From assembly GCA_958510825.1 (NCBI GenBank), contig OY294048.1:13719589-13783588 (forward strand): DNA of 64,000 nucleotides, in the 5' to 3' direction. This document shows, piece by piece, positions 1-10,439 of the stretch. Each line of letters opens with the position of its first letter. Position 1 is the first letter of the stretch. A program made the position numbers and the translations under genes. The notes under the pieces were generated by a model. It saw nothing but the letters and a program-made list of their open reading frames with translations, was not told the DNA's origin and did not search any database. Origin of the DNA: Brachypterus glaber (lineage: Eukaryota; Arthropoda; Insecta; Coleoptera; Kateretidae).

Positions 1-40
1 TTTTCAAAATCTTCCGACTTTATCCTAATTTTTTTTTTTA

Positions 41-1156
41 TATACCGGGTGTTTTTTTAAAGTGGCTCGACCATATACCTAAAAAATGAAATTTTCAGGG
101 TAACTGTAAGATCATATTTTGAAGTTATATCACCTAACGTTTTTTTTTTACTTCCGGTTTAACCGAAAATGACCCCAACTTTTGAGTTCTAAATGGAACA
201 CCCCGTATATTTTTAGATATTTGGACTCTCCATTAAATTATCTCAGGTTTTTGTCAAATTTTAACAGCTTTTGTCATTTTTTAAATAAAATTTTGTTTTA
301 TATTTTTTTTTCTGGAATGTCATCAAATCTATTCATTTTGGATCAAATATTAGTAGAAAAATACGAATTAGGTGTTAAAAAATTGTTTATTTTTAATTTT
401 ACACGAAAAATAAACACATATTTTGCTTTTACTCGAAGTTTTGGTTAATTACGTTTATGGCTCGTCATCATTACTAAAAAGATAATTTTTTCCCTTTACA
501 ATGATACCAAAAAGTTAATATTTATTTTTATATTCTCTTTAAAATAAAATAAAGTTGTAAAAATAATATTAAGCTTACACGCACGCTTATGTGCGGCGGC
601 GTTTGCTTTGCGGAAATATCAAAGAAAACAATACTTAGCGTACAAACTTGTATTATTTTAAAGAGATTATGATAATAAATATTAAATTTTTGTTATCATA
701 TGATGATTACAATATTTTAAAGAAAAAAAAAACAATATTTTTAGTGATATCGATGAGCCATAGTCATAACAATGCATAAATTTGAGTAAAAGCATTTTTT
801 CTACCAATATTTAATCCAAAATGAATAGATTTAATGACTTTCTAGATAAAAAATCTGAAACTGAAACAAAACCTTATTTAAAAAATGACAAAAGCGTTTA
901 AAATTTGACAAAAACTTAAAATAATACACAGACTTTAATGGATAATCCATTAAAATTATGTATGTAAAAATATACAGGGTGTTCTATTTAAAAATCAACA
1001 GTAGGGGGTTTTCCGGTTAAACCGGAATTAAAAAAAAATACGTTAAATGATATAATCCAGAATATAGTCTTATAGACACCCTGTAAATTTAATTTTTTTA
1101 TCTCTAGGAATAAAAAAGTTATAAGGGCCAGCCACATTTACAAAACACCCGGTATA
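41..1156. mobile_element. 1.1-kb foldback element with ~500-bp inverted arms
   Basis: The left end reads TATACCGGGTGTTTT and the right end is its exact reverse complement. The arms can be followed inward almost to the centre: the CTTCCGGTTTAACC block near 160 pairs with CCGGTTAAACCGGAA near 1013-1027, the TAATGGA motif near 230 pairs with the block near 935, and GGCTCGTCATCATTAC near 459 pairs with the block near 740-757. A second inner terminus pair lies at about 199 and 967-985. Only about 80 bp in the middle (GC-richer, near 570-650) is unpaired. There is no coding capacity, so it is nonautonomous. TA or TATA flanks suggest TA target duplication, but the superfamily is not fixed. Half copies of the same family lie at 30171-30360 and 41565-41757. 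Confidence 0.8.
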
Positions 1157-1265
1157 TCGGTAAGTCAGTTCTAAACTGTTGTATCTCGAAATTAGGTCAA
1201 TTCGACACAAAACGTTGGGGAGGCTTTGAGTCAAAGCCTTTGACCGCTTGTTAAACTTTACAGCA

Positions 1266-1936
1266 TTAACAATAAACATATCTTTATTCTAATGGGTAAA
1301 TAATAAACTATTATATTACAAGAGCTTCAAAAAAATACTACTGCTTTTTAAAAAGATTGCATACTGACAGTATTAGAAACTCATGTCCCTAATATTGCTA
1401 GAGTACTTACCAAAAATATAACAAACTAATATGGAAATAAATATTGCGGCACAGTAACAATTTCAGCTGTTTTTTATGTACAATTTGGGCACTTAAATAA
1501 AAAATTGTTCTTTTTAGTAAGCCCCACGCACTTTATGTACGTATCAATTACAAAAAACGCAGATTCTCATATCAGCCTGACAAATCTCTTCATATAAAAA
1601 AGCATAACCAAGATTCAGAACTCTGTGATTTCTTCTTTACCTTCTTGTTGTTTTTTTATTTGCACTTTTTTGTCAATTGCATGGCAATAGTAGGAACACA
1701 GCTACTTAGGCAACAATCGCAAAAAATTATCTTTTCGCTTCTTTATTGAATAAAACACAATATGGGCCAAGAAAGTGCATGTTTGTGCCTAAGTTATTAA
1801 GTTCTTGTCCTCCAATAACCGATGCTATCCAGCTTGTGACAGCACAAGTTTTTATAGTCAGTGACACAGAGGACGAACTAACGATTTTAAGAGGGGGTGG
1901 CAGTATTAGGAAAATGACAATAACTGACTCACATAC
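1266..1936 (+). repeat. Dispersed ~0.7-kb repeat, copy 1
   Basis: This is collinear with 52227-53000 on the same strand. Shared blocks include TTAACAATAAACATAT at the left edge, TTTTTAGTAAGCCCCACGCAC, CCAAGATTCA and GGTGGCAGTATTAG at the right edge, separated by small indels. The other copy has about 120 extra bases near 52826-52950. No reading frame is shared between the copies, so this looks like a noncoding transposon or an old segmental duplicate. No terminal inverted repeats are visible. A CAATAAAG-like poly(A) context on the minus strand near 1740 is conserved in both copies and could mark a retrotransposed end, but that is inference. Confidence 0.6.
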
Positions 1937-2237
1937 CCTAGTTTCCAGTAGCCATTCAAGATTTGTGTGCTGGAAATGAACTTCCCCATAGTTTCTAACT
2001 TTGCGAACAAAGAGAAAATTACCTCTCATCCGTACCGTAATTCTGATTTTCCTCTATTGGTACTGAAAATTTACCTGTATTAATGCCGGGATTTTACTAT
2101 ATTTAGTAAAATTCCTGTTAGAATACAATAAATCAATTACAATATTAATACAATACATACAACGATAACAATGAAATTAAAGAGAAAGAGAAAACATAAA
2201 ATTAAATATAAAAAATTTCGTCCATTTGACATAATAC

Positions 2238-2362
2238 AGAAAAAAAGGATTCCTTGAACCAAGGATACTCGTTTTTCGATATGTTCAAAGCCATATTCTC
2301 TTGTTTCAAGGCTAGCATTTCTTTGAAGCAAAGTCAATGTCCTTGAATGAGGAGGGCGGATC
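2238..2362 (+). repeat. Half copy of the 262-bp palindromic MITE
   Basis: It matches the left arm of the palindrome at 36018-36279: GGATTCCTTGAACCAAGGA, ATGTTCAAAGCCATATTCT, TTGTTTCAAGGCTAGCATTT and AAAGTCAATGTCCTTGAATGA occur in the same order. The right arm is missing, so only one half of the foldback survives here. Confidence 0.75.
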
Positions 2363-2399
2363 TTCCTTAAAAAACCCTCAAACGAAGTGTTTACAATGA

Positions 2400-3230
2400 A
2401 CTGTGATGTGTGCAATGCGAAGCAATACACGGTTAGTCTATTTTCTGTGTTGGTAACAGTGTTTTATTCAATATGCGTCAATTAAGTTCACCAGGTATTC
2501 TAGGTGGATTAGCTTTCGCAACTGCGCGCCATGACTTAACTACTGGTTTGGTACTTTATCAGATGAGTATTTCCACGTCAACTAGCCCCTCGATCCGGAA
2601 CTCATCTCTCCGATTTTGCTGAAATTTTGCATGTCCCCATAACTTAGTGTTTATATACCCCATTAATGGTGTTTTGCAAAAAAATCGCTGGTTGCTGAGA
2701 TATTAGGGTGGTTAATTTTTTGCCTTTTTCAAAATCGGAAAACAACCATGTAATAAATTCGTAATAACTTAACTTCTATTGAAGATATAGACTTTATTCG
2801 TATTGATTTGTAAAGAGAATCGAATTATGGTCTAGGAAACCCATTTTTTCACCCATTCTGACATTTCCAAGATGGCAGACCGCCATGCCAATTCGGGGAA
2901 GTTTATATTTTGTATCCCCAAAATAGCTTATCTTCGATTTTTTTAATTTTTTTACTATTTACTTGTATTTAGTGGTAGTATGTCCCTATAAAATATTTCG
3001 ACACAAATGATATATTTGTGTGAGATATCACCCATAATGTGCGACCATACCCTATTTTTTCATTTTTAACTACAAAAAATGAGCTCTGTGAGGAATTTAA
3101 TGAAGAAACTAAATCCATTGCACAATATTATTAATGTGATTACTTATTTAATAAAAAGGGTCTTCAATAACAATATACAGGATGTACCAAAAATATAGGA
3201 GCACCCTATACAGGGTGTCCCAGAATGTTT
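2400..3230. other. No gene seen; two transposon-end-like motifs
   Basis: No coding or RNA feature is recognised. At 3176-3190 and 3206-3225 there are ACAGGATGT and TATACAGGGTGTCCCA motifs of the terminus type used by many elements in this window. No matching partner end was found nearby, so these are probably solo ends or truncated copies. Confidence 0.3.
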
Positions 3231-3649
3231 CCAAAATCTCTTAAGGGTAATTAGATCTCGTCAAAATGATGCCACAAGTTTATATAACATTTTTGGCTAC
3301 GGCCCCCCTACTCTGAGATATTTGCCCCCCTAGATGAAATAGAAAAATTATTTTTTTTTGATAACTTTTTTACTTTTTAATATTAATTGACAATTTCTTT
3401 TTGAGTTTTTTAAGAAAATTTATGAGTTGACTTGAAATTACTCAGATGTATTTTCATTAATTCTAAAAAAATAAATATTTTATCATTTTCAGCGGTAAAC
3501 CTTTCTGGAATTCTTTGTCCAGAGAAATTTCCAGAGGAATTTCTCTGAATTCCTTAGAACTCTTTGAATTCCCGAATTCTTTGCACGTTGCGAGGTTTAC
3601 CTCTCGATGCCAATTTTTATTAAAATACCTTTTACGATATCCCCTACAA

Positions 3650-4263
3650 CACACGGTTATTTGAAATAGGGTCAATAATTTTAAGGGGTAATTCTACATC
3701 ATAAAATATGACAAAAAGTTCCTATTAACATATGTCTAATAATGTGTCAGTAGGGAGCTTAGTTTTTGATGTGCAATTCACATTGTGCCCATTGTGCATT
3801 CACCCTGCATCATTAAAATTTTGGTTTTATAGATTTTAGTATTTAATTTTTCTTCCTCCAAATGTAAAATTTCACCTTCAAATAATTTTTTTTTGAAAAC
3901 GGGAGCACCTTTTTCATGTATTTTGAACTAAGGAATAATGTTCCAATAATAAAATTATAAAAAAGTTACAAGAAAAAAGTTTGGTAAGGCCCCCCGTTTC
4001 GCACGCCCCTGATTAAACTAAGTACATGGAAATAATATACGAAGATGGGCCATATTAAGATTAGTTCACATGCAAAACCTCATTTCTCCATCTCAAAGGA
4101 TTCCTGAGATATTAAATAAAAACCGATTTTTTTGGCCACTTTTAAAGGGGCTAAGCCCCCTTGCGAAGCATTCTTAGACATACGTTTATCGGGACTTTTT
4201 GTCATATTTTTTTATGTATCACCCCTTAAAATTATTGACCCTATTTCAAATAGGCCGAGTGTA
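3650..4263. mobile_element. Foldback element, ~100-bp inverted arms
   Basis: The left arm (ATTTGAAATAGGGTCAATAA, then AAAATATGACAAAAAGT) is mirrored at 4170-4263 with few mismatches. The end signature is ACAC-CGG followed by the AAATAGGG block. The interior contains the family block CCCCCGTTTCGCACGCCCCTG near 3990, also seen near 26350 and 49210. There is no coding capacity. It shares arm sequence with the 218-bp MITE at 5271-5488, so the two are longer and shorter members of one family. Confidence 0.75.
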
Positions 4264-4716
4264 TTATAAATATTTAAAAATTATTTATTTAAAAATGTTG
4301 TGCTATAATTCTTCATAATTCACCTCTCTAAACAGGGTATCTGTTCAGCTTGTTTGAATTTGATTTTTTGCACATGTATTGTGTTGAAACAGGTTGTTTT
4401 TGAAATTATAAAATTTAGGCCTTTACTTCTGAAATACTTTTTGAATGTGAATTTGTCATTTATAAATCGACGATAGGGTACTCCAGCAAAATAAATTTTC
4501 TTCGATTTTCGGTCGGACACGATCGGAATTCTTCTCTCTAGAGATCAACGTCATTTGTCAAGATTATTCTCAATTTCTTTTTATTAGAATCTGTCTGTCT
4601 ATCCAGAACCCAATTCTTTTAAAAAAGGCAGTTTTTTACAAAAAATATTTTGGGACTAGGGTGTGTGGGCTTATCCCGGGACCCCATTTAATTGATCTTA
4701 CGAGCCAGTAACAATT

Positions 4717-4956
4717 TCATAATTTTAACAGCCATAAAATTGCAATCTTAATTTCAAAATTGAAATTTCTCCAATTTACAAAAATTTTATACTCGCGTTC
4801 GTATTTTTCTTTTGATTTGGGTGGTATAGTATTAAAAGTAGCCACTTTTGTTTCTTCCAGAATGTCCCCAGGGGAACGTTCAAGTATTTTTTTTTTCAAG
4901 AATATTGACCCACTCGACCTATGGCCGTCGTGTTTCAGACATTCTCTCGTGGACAA
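4717..4956 (-). pseudogene. Crypton-like tyrosine recombinase, N-terminal fragment
   Basis: The minus-strand frame of 79 codons carries ATFNTIPPKSKEKYEREY followed by KIFVNWRN. This matches the pattern I know from insect Crypton-type (transposon-derived tyrosine recombinase) proteins, where a short acidic leader is followed by a P-KS-x-Y-x3-Y-x2-F-x2-W motif that opens the core-binding domain. Only about 35 residues of that domain remain. After WRN the frame runs into unrelated AT-rich sequence and stops, and neither the LLAYF-type helix nor the catalytic R-H-R-Y residues are present. It is therefore a truncated relic with no enzymatic capacity. The alternative is an unrelated chance frame, but the motif is long enough to make chance unlikely. 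The family assignment is from memory and could not be searched. Confidence 0.4.
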
Positions 4957-5270
4957 TATCTTACTTTACCCACTAGTACCATAAATAACTATTATTGCGT
5001 TAAAAATACAGTGTCTTTTCTATTACAACTTAAATTAAAAATAGTAGGTATTTTTCTTTACAATGCTATAAAAGCGAATACATAGTAGAAGGTGTAAACT
5101 TTTGTATAATATACATCAAAAATCAAACTAGCAATATTCCCTACCATAGTATAATAGTCGGTCATAAAAACGTACAATTTCTTTCAGTTTTAACTGTAGA
5201 AAATAGACGTTTTATTTTATTAATGTTTTTTAGCTGTACGTATTCCTTAAACATACATAATATACAGGGT

Positions 5271-5488
5271 GTATTTGAAATAGCGTAGGAAATTTTAACA
5301 GGTGATTCTACATGATAAAATATGACAAAAAGTTCCTATAAACATATGTCTAAAAATGCGTCATAAGGGAGCTACGCCCCTTTGAAATTGTCTAAAAAAA
5401 TCGGTTTTTATTTAATAACTCAGGAACCCTTTGAGATATATTAACGAGGTTTAAAATTTCCTACGCTATTTCAAATACACCGTGTATA
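5271..5488. mobile_element. 218-bp MITE with >30-bp terminal inverted repeats
   Basis: The left end TATACAGGGTGTATTTGAAA continues into TAGCGTAGGAAATTTT. The right end is its reverse complement with one mismatch (AGG/CGG). TA or TATA flanks are part of the repeat. The interior shares ATATGACAAAAAGTTCCTAT with the larger foldbacks at 3650, 51120 and 54681. Confidence 0.85.
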
Positions 5489-5510
5489 GAAGAGAAAAAG
5501 ATACAAGTCG

Positions 5511-6156
5511 CTTGTAATAGTAGATTACAGGTCGACTCGGAAAAGTACAATTTTCCGTTAGACCTGTATACTATTTTATTCGTAACTCTTTTTATTTAAA
5601 AATAGAGTAGTATTTTTTTTGAAACCTAAATGTTTGAATTCAAATAAAGAAAATAATAATATAATAATTAGTTTTTTAGTTCTTTTCATATTCACCACAA
5701 ATATTTTTTCCTGTATTTCACAAGAAAAGCACATATCATATAAAACTGAAGTTCCACATACGTGTAACCCAAATAAACAACCACAAAAAACATTTGTTGA
5801 GAGCTCACAAGGCACCGTTTATAACATTTATTATCCTTCTCTGTCTCAGAAGTAAAAAACTTTGAATAAAACTGTACATTTACGTTTTTTGAACGAATGG
5901 TATTAGATTATATTCGTGTTTATCATGACAACAGCAGTTCAGCCATCTTCCTTTAAGCATTAATAATGATTTTTAATCGGTGGCGCCATCTAGCGGAAAT
6001 TAATGATTTAAATTGCAGACCTGTAATTATTAGTTTACTGGTCGCTATTTTTCATTTCCAGGCGTGGAAAACGGTGGGACAAGAAATCACGTACTTCCCA
6101 AACTTGATTAATATGTACATGTAATATATGTATTACATATACAGTTGCGAATAAAA
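5511..6156 (+). repeat. Duplicated ~0.65-kb unit, copy A (uninterrupted)
   Basis: It is collinear with 12492-13622 from TTGTAATAGTAGATTACAGG to ACATATACAGTTGCGAATAA. It contains a 78-codon frame (5619-5855) with a hydrophobic stretch near residues 14-32 and the tail TVYNIYYPSLSQK. In copy B the first part is frameshifted by small deletions, while the last ~37 codons still align with four replacement and two silent differences. That ratio is what neutral drift gives, so I do not call a gene. The unit also carries GGCGCCATCTAGCGG at 5982-5996. A TACAGGTCGAC...GACCTGTATACTATT hairpin lies at 5525-5575. Confidence 0.75.
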
Positions 6157-6160
6157 CAAA

Positions 6161-6296
6161 TTTACACTACGATATTTCAAAAACACTTTTACCCAGTGAC
6201 TTGAAATTTGGAACAAAGATTTTCTAAGTAGTAAACAATTTTTTTTCAAATTTCAAGTCTCTATGTCAAAGATTTCTTGAAATATCGTAGTGTAAA
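6161..6296. mobile_element. Palindromic MITE, copy 1
   Basis: TTTACACTACGATATTTCAA at the left is mirrored by TTGAAATATCGTAGTGTAAA at the right. The arms continue through a CAAGTCTC/GACTTGAAATTTG block with a central region of about 30 bp. It is the first of two tandem members here; a third copy lies at 16333-16544. Confidence 0.8.
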
Positions 6297-6332
6297 GTTG
6301 TTTTCCAAGCATCTTTGTCTCTATCACATAGT

Positions 6333-6535
6333 CAAATTAAAGTCGCAAGCAAGTTGCAAAACAACTTTACACTACGATATTTCAAGAACGCTTTGACATA
6401 GAGACTTGAAATTTGAAATAAATTTTCTCTACTACTTAGAAAATCTTTGTTCCAAGTTTCAAGTCTCTGGGTCAAAGCGTTCTTGAAATATCGTAGTGTA
6501 AAGCTGTTTTGCAACTTGCTTGCGACTTTAATTTG
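6333..6535. mobile_element. Palindromic MITE, copy 2 (203 bp)
   Basis: Both termini read CAAATTAAAGTCGCAAGC in inverted orientation, and the arms stay paired nearly to the centre (ACTACTTAGAAAATC region). The sequence is 85-90 percent self-complementary by eye. It has no open coding content. Confidence 0.85.
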
Positions 6536-6549
6536 GTTCTACGCTACAT

Positions 6550-6840
6550 GCAGCGTATTATTATACTCTTCGCAGCGCATGCGCTAGAATAGTATAATAC
6601 GGTAGTTTCAAATTTTCCAAAATCATCAAAAAAAGTCCTAGAGAAAAATTCTTGTATACAAATCTGTTCTATGAAAATGTAACTTTGAAATTTCCGTCTG
6701 TTCATCCGTCTGTCTGACTTTTTTTTGTAAACACGATAACTCGAAAAGGAATCGTCCGATCTACTCGAAATTTTTGAAAAACTTCAAGTTTTATGAAAGG
6801 AAGATCCCTATTGTTTTTGAAAATAGTTCCCCCAAAAACA
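6550..6840 (+). repeat. Dispersed repeat with TAGTATAATACGGTAGTTTC end
   Basis: The same family occurs in reverse at 40390-40690 and 59745-59990. Shared blocks are the ACGGTAGTTT terminus, a CGTCTGTCTG-type pyrimidine stretch, ACGATAACTCGAAAAGG and GGAAGATCCCTATTGTTTTT. The copies are diverged. The element class is unknown; there are no inverted ends and no coding remains. Confidence 0.6.
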
Positions 6841-6859
6841 AACTTATTGGGGGTTAAAC

Positions 6860-7950
6860 TTAAAAAAATTGAAAAAAGCGGAAAGAAAAGTGACTTAGTC
6901 CCACCAATGTTGAAGAAAAATTGGCCAATATTTTCCGAAAATTTGAGAAAATATGTTTTGTTGATTAAATGTATTGTACTAGTCTATACTTAAACACACT
7001 TGTTATAGACCTGTTAGATCATTGGCATTTTTATTTTACATCGGCACTTAGTGCTACTAAGAGTGCCGATGTATTGAAATCTTCGCCGAAAAGTCAAATT
7101 CTTTGACCACGTTTTTTTTTTTTCACATTTCTCGACGTTTTAGACCATTCTGAGTCGAAATCAGTAAAAAAAAAATTTGCGTCCGTCTGTCTGTCTGTCT
7201 GTCTGTCTGTCTAGGTGTAAACTCTCTAACTCCATTTCTACATGAGATATCGACTTGCGGTTTTTTGAATATTGTTTCTTATCGTATTCCGAAGAGCTGA
7301 TTAGATTTTGGGGGTAAACGATTGGGGGTAAGGGGGTAAAAATAGGGTAAAACTCCTATTTGTAGCGTTTTTTGTTTATAATTAAGGCAATTATTATTGT
7401 ATTTGGTTTATTTAGCACTTATACAAAAGATTATTTTAAATTGGTCAAAAAATGATAAACAACGTTTTCCTAAAACGCATTGTTTTCGAGATATTGGCGT
7501 TTAAAGCAGTAAAAGGTTTTTTAGCATATCTCACATATTTATAACCCGATTGCAAAAAATTATATTTTTAAATAAAAGCTCTTTTTAAGACCTATAAAAA
7601 ATGTTATATACAGTTTTTTGCTAGAATATAATGTTTTAAAGATTTAATTTAAAATCAAACAAAAACCTAGTTTGAAATTTGCAAACTAGATGGCTCTATT
7701 GTACAATAGTGCCGATGTTTTGACAGGGTGCTTGCAACGTTTCATCTAGTTTACATTTTAGTTTTGCCAATTCCGGTTTATTTTAACGCCTTAAAGAAAA
7801 TGTTTTGGGAAGTTTATTAAGAGAAAATGCAATATGCTAGCACTGTAAAGAGTATGCTTCGCATTTCATATCTTGAAGATTTGTTTTTATAAAAAGTCCA
7901 AACCAAGCCAACAATTTAAATTGTTTTTAGCATTGTTTGTATAAATTTAG
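6860..7950. other. No gene; hairpin and TCTG microsatellite
   Basis: A perfect 10-bp-stem hairpin (CATCGGCACT/AGTGCCGATG) lies at 7039-7071, and GTGCCGATGT recurs at 7709. A run of eight or more CTGT units lies at 7184-7212. The block TGCTAGCACTGTAAAGAGTATGC near 7830-7855 also occurs at 25845 and, reversed, at 34640-34680. No protein-like frame is seen. Confidence 0.5.
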
Positions 7951-7958
7951 TACAGTAC

Positions 7959-8500
7959 CAAAGAACTTTTACCTCAAGAATGAACATAATAAAATCTATG
8001 CATTGTTTGAAGCGTGAACCATCTACGGTGAGGGGCTAGTGGGGAGTGACTATTGTTTACACTTAGTACGCGAAAGAGATAGAAAGAATGTGCAAACTCA
8101 CAGTCTAATGTCGTAAACTTTGTCAAGCAATACAGTGTTGCCGGTTGCAACACCTGCTTTAGATATTTTATTGTAAATTTTAAGAAATATTAGTTTTATT
8201 TGAGTTTTATATGAACTAGTAGTTTAATTTTAATAAATTTAATTATATTACATTATCAAAAATAATTATAGTGTCGTAGTATAGTAATTTTTTTTAAATT
8301 TTAATGTAGGTATAAAGATTTATCATAATGATAAAGTGAAAATTGCGCAACATCGCTCTGGTCACCAGAAGGTCAAAACTAGCGATACTTATGTTTACAC
8401 CAGAAGCAGTATCGCGTACGTTTATGTAAACAAACAAACAAACAGATGACACCTTCATAAACATTGGTCTGAAATAACTTCTTGAGGTAAAAGTTCTTTG
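7959..8500. mobile_element. hAT-type MITE (542 bp) with 8-bp target duplication
   Basis: The element begins CAAAGAACTTTTACCTCAAG and ends with the exact reverse complement. It is flanked on both sides by the perfect 8-bp duplication TACAGTAC (7951-7958 and 8501-8508). An 8-bp target duplication with a CA...TG-ended short inverted repeat is the hallmark of hAT elements. There is no transposase frame, so it is nonautonomous. The second copy at 41985-42835 is the same element with about 300 bp more in the middle, so this copy is probably an internal-deletion derivative. Confidence 0.9.
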
Positions 8501-9119
8501 TACAGTACAAACTCCGTGCCTTCGCCATTTTTTAAATGTGCATAATACTTAGATGTATATTTTATTTATTTTTTAATTTTTATTCATACGTGCATAACTT
8601 CAAATTGTCAAGGTCTAGTTAAGCGCTGCAGGTGAACATTTTTATAAACTCCAAGCCCACGTCTTTTTCCCAACAACCCAGAATCTGGAAAAAAATATAA
8701 AACATTTCTTGCCCGTACGAAACAGGCGAAACTTTTTATATATAATTTTCTAAACATCTCGTATAACAAGTTTAGTTACAATTTTTCCATACATTTGGTT
8801 TAATACTTATATTTCTCAAATAATATTTTAAGTAAATACACTACTACTATTTCCAATTCAGTTTAAATTTAAAGCAATAAAAGCCAAGTTAATGGCAAAA
8901 AGTTATCGACTAACATAATATTCCCCAGAATAAATTACTAAACTGAATTTTTATTTGTACCGTATAAAGTGAAACTTTCATAAGGGGGTGGATGATTCTA
9001 TAGTTATTGGTGTGACTGATACTATAAAAAAATGGTCAAGTGCGATTAGATTTGCGCATTATTAAAATTTTCCTATAACCACCTATGAAAACGGCAAATT
9101 TCACACGATATAGAGAGCA

Positions 9120-9340
9120 AGAAAGTGTACCTATGTATTTTTCGATGCTGAATCCTAATTCGAGGTCAAAAAAATTTCTACACCCCTGGAATTCATTCCA
9201 GAGCCCAAAAACTACCCCCAAGAAAGGTCGGTAAATTGAGTTTCGGATGGCAGATGTCAACCAGGGTATTATGTATTTTTTGACTCTGAATCGGAGTTTG
9301 AGGTGAACAAAATTTCTACATCCCGGAATTCCCCAGGAAA
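9120..9340 (-). repeat. 141-bp satellite, inverted block (~1.6 units)
   Basis: Two occurrences of a CTATGTATTTTT-x-GAxxCTGAATC block, about 139 bp apart, are the reverse complement of the repeat unit in 9560-10390. This block therefore lies head-to-head with the main array, about 220 bp away. Confidence 0.75.
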
Positions 9341-9559
9341 ATTATAATTTTCCTTTCGCTAGGGCTCCTGCAGAAAAAGCAATGTTATGATTTATTTGTT
9401 AAAAACCTGTTGTTTTAACAACAACAACCATAAAGAAGTTCGCTGGCAAAAGATATTAAAAATACAAGATCTCTAAATGGGGATTCTCGCGGAAAAAGTA
9501 AGACCACGTCTGAACTGGCGGAGACTGGCGCTTTGCCACTTCAATCGTTTTCCGTCCCA

Positions 9560-10390
9560 AGTTCAATTTTCACCCGTTATTGGGGGTAGCTTTGAGCCCG
9601 GAGGTGAATCCCAGGGAGGTAGATTTTTTTGACCTCGGATTGGATTCTCCGACAAAAAAATACGTAGGAATTCCATGGTTGAGCATCTGGCACCTAAAAC
9701 TCAATTCCCTACCCCTTCTTAGGGGTAGTTTTTGGGCCCGGAGGTGAATTCCAATAGTGTATATTTTATTTTGACCTCAAATTAGGATTTAGTCGAAAAA
9801 TACATAGGTATACCATGGTCGAACATCTGGCATCCGAAACTCAATTTTCCACCCCTTCTTGGGGGTATTTTTTGGGCCCGGGAGTGAATTCCGGGGTGTA
9901 GAATTTTTTTTGACCTCAAATTCCGATTCAGCGTCAAAAAATACATAGGAATACCATGGTTGACATCTGGCATCCGAAACTCAATTTTCCACCCTTTCTT
10001 GGAGGTAGTTTTTGGGCCCGGAAGTGTATTTCAGGGGTGTAGAATTTTTTTTGACCTCAAATTCTGATTCAGCGTAAAAAAATACATAGGAATACTATGG
10101 TTGACATCTGGCATCCGAAACTCAATTTTCCACCCTTTCTTGGAGGTATTTTTTGGGCCCCGAAGTGGATTTCAGGGGTATAGAAGTTTTCTTGAACTCA
10201 AATTCGGATTCAGCGTCGAAAAATACATAGGTATACCATGGTCGAGCTTCTGGCATCCGAAACTCAATTTTCCAACCGTTCTCAGGGGTAGTTTTTGGGT
10301 CCGGGGGTGAATTCCAGACGTCTAGGGTCTTTTCTGACCCCGGATTCAGATTCAGCGTTGAAAAATACAAAGGAATATCATGGTCTGTCT
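9560..10390 (+). repeat. 141-bp tandem satellite array (~5.5 units)
   Basis: The unit contains AATACATAGGAATACCATGG, CATCTGGCATCCGAAACTCA and GGGTAGTTTTTGGGCCCGGA. Successive copies start near 9661, 9801, 9943, 10084, 10225 and 10366, a period of 140-142 bp. Because 141 is a multiple of three, reading frames stay open across units (47 residues per unit) on both strands. No protein family is recognised and the frames are most simply a by-product of the period. Confidence 0.85.
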
Positions 10391-10439
10391 CAAGGGTCTC
10401 GACCTTTTTTTTTGTGGGGTTGTGTAATAGGACTTACAA

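Noticed and set aside
1727..2029. 100-codon frame, minus strand
   Set aside because: It overlaps the dispersed 0.7-kb repeat; the second copy at 52227-53000 has a different frame with an insertion.
5619..5855. 78-codon secreted-peptide-like frame
   Set aside because: The copy at 12665-12892 differs by more replacement than silent changes in the aligned part and is frameshifted upstream, so selection on the protein is not supported.
9782..10370. Repetitive frames across the 141-bp satellite
   Set aside because: They stay open only because the period is a multiple of three; no protein family is recognised and both strands are open.
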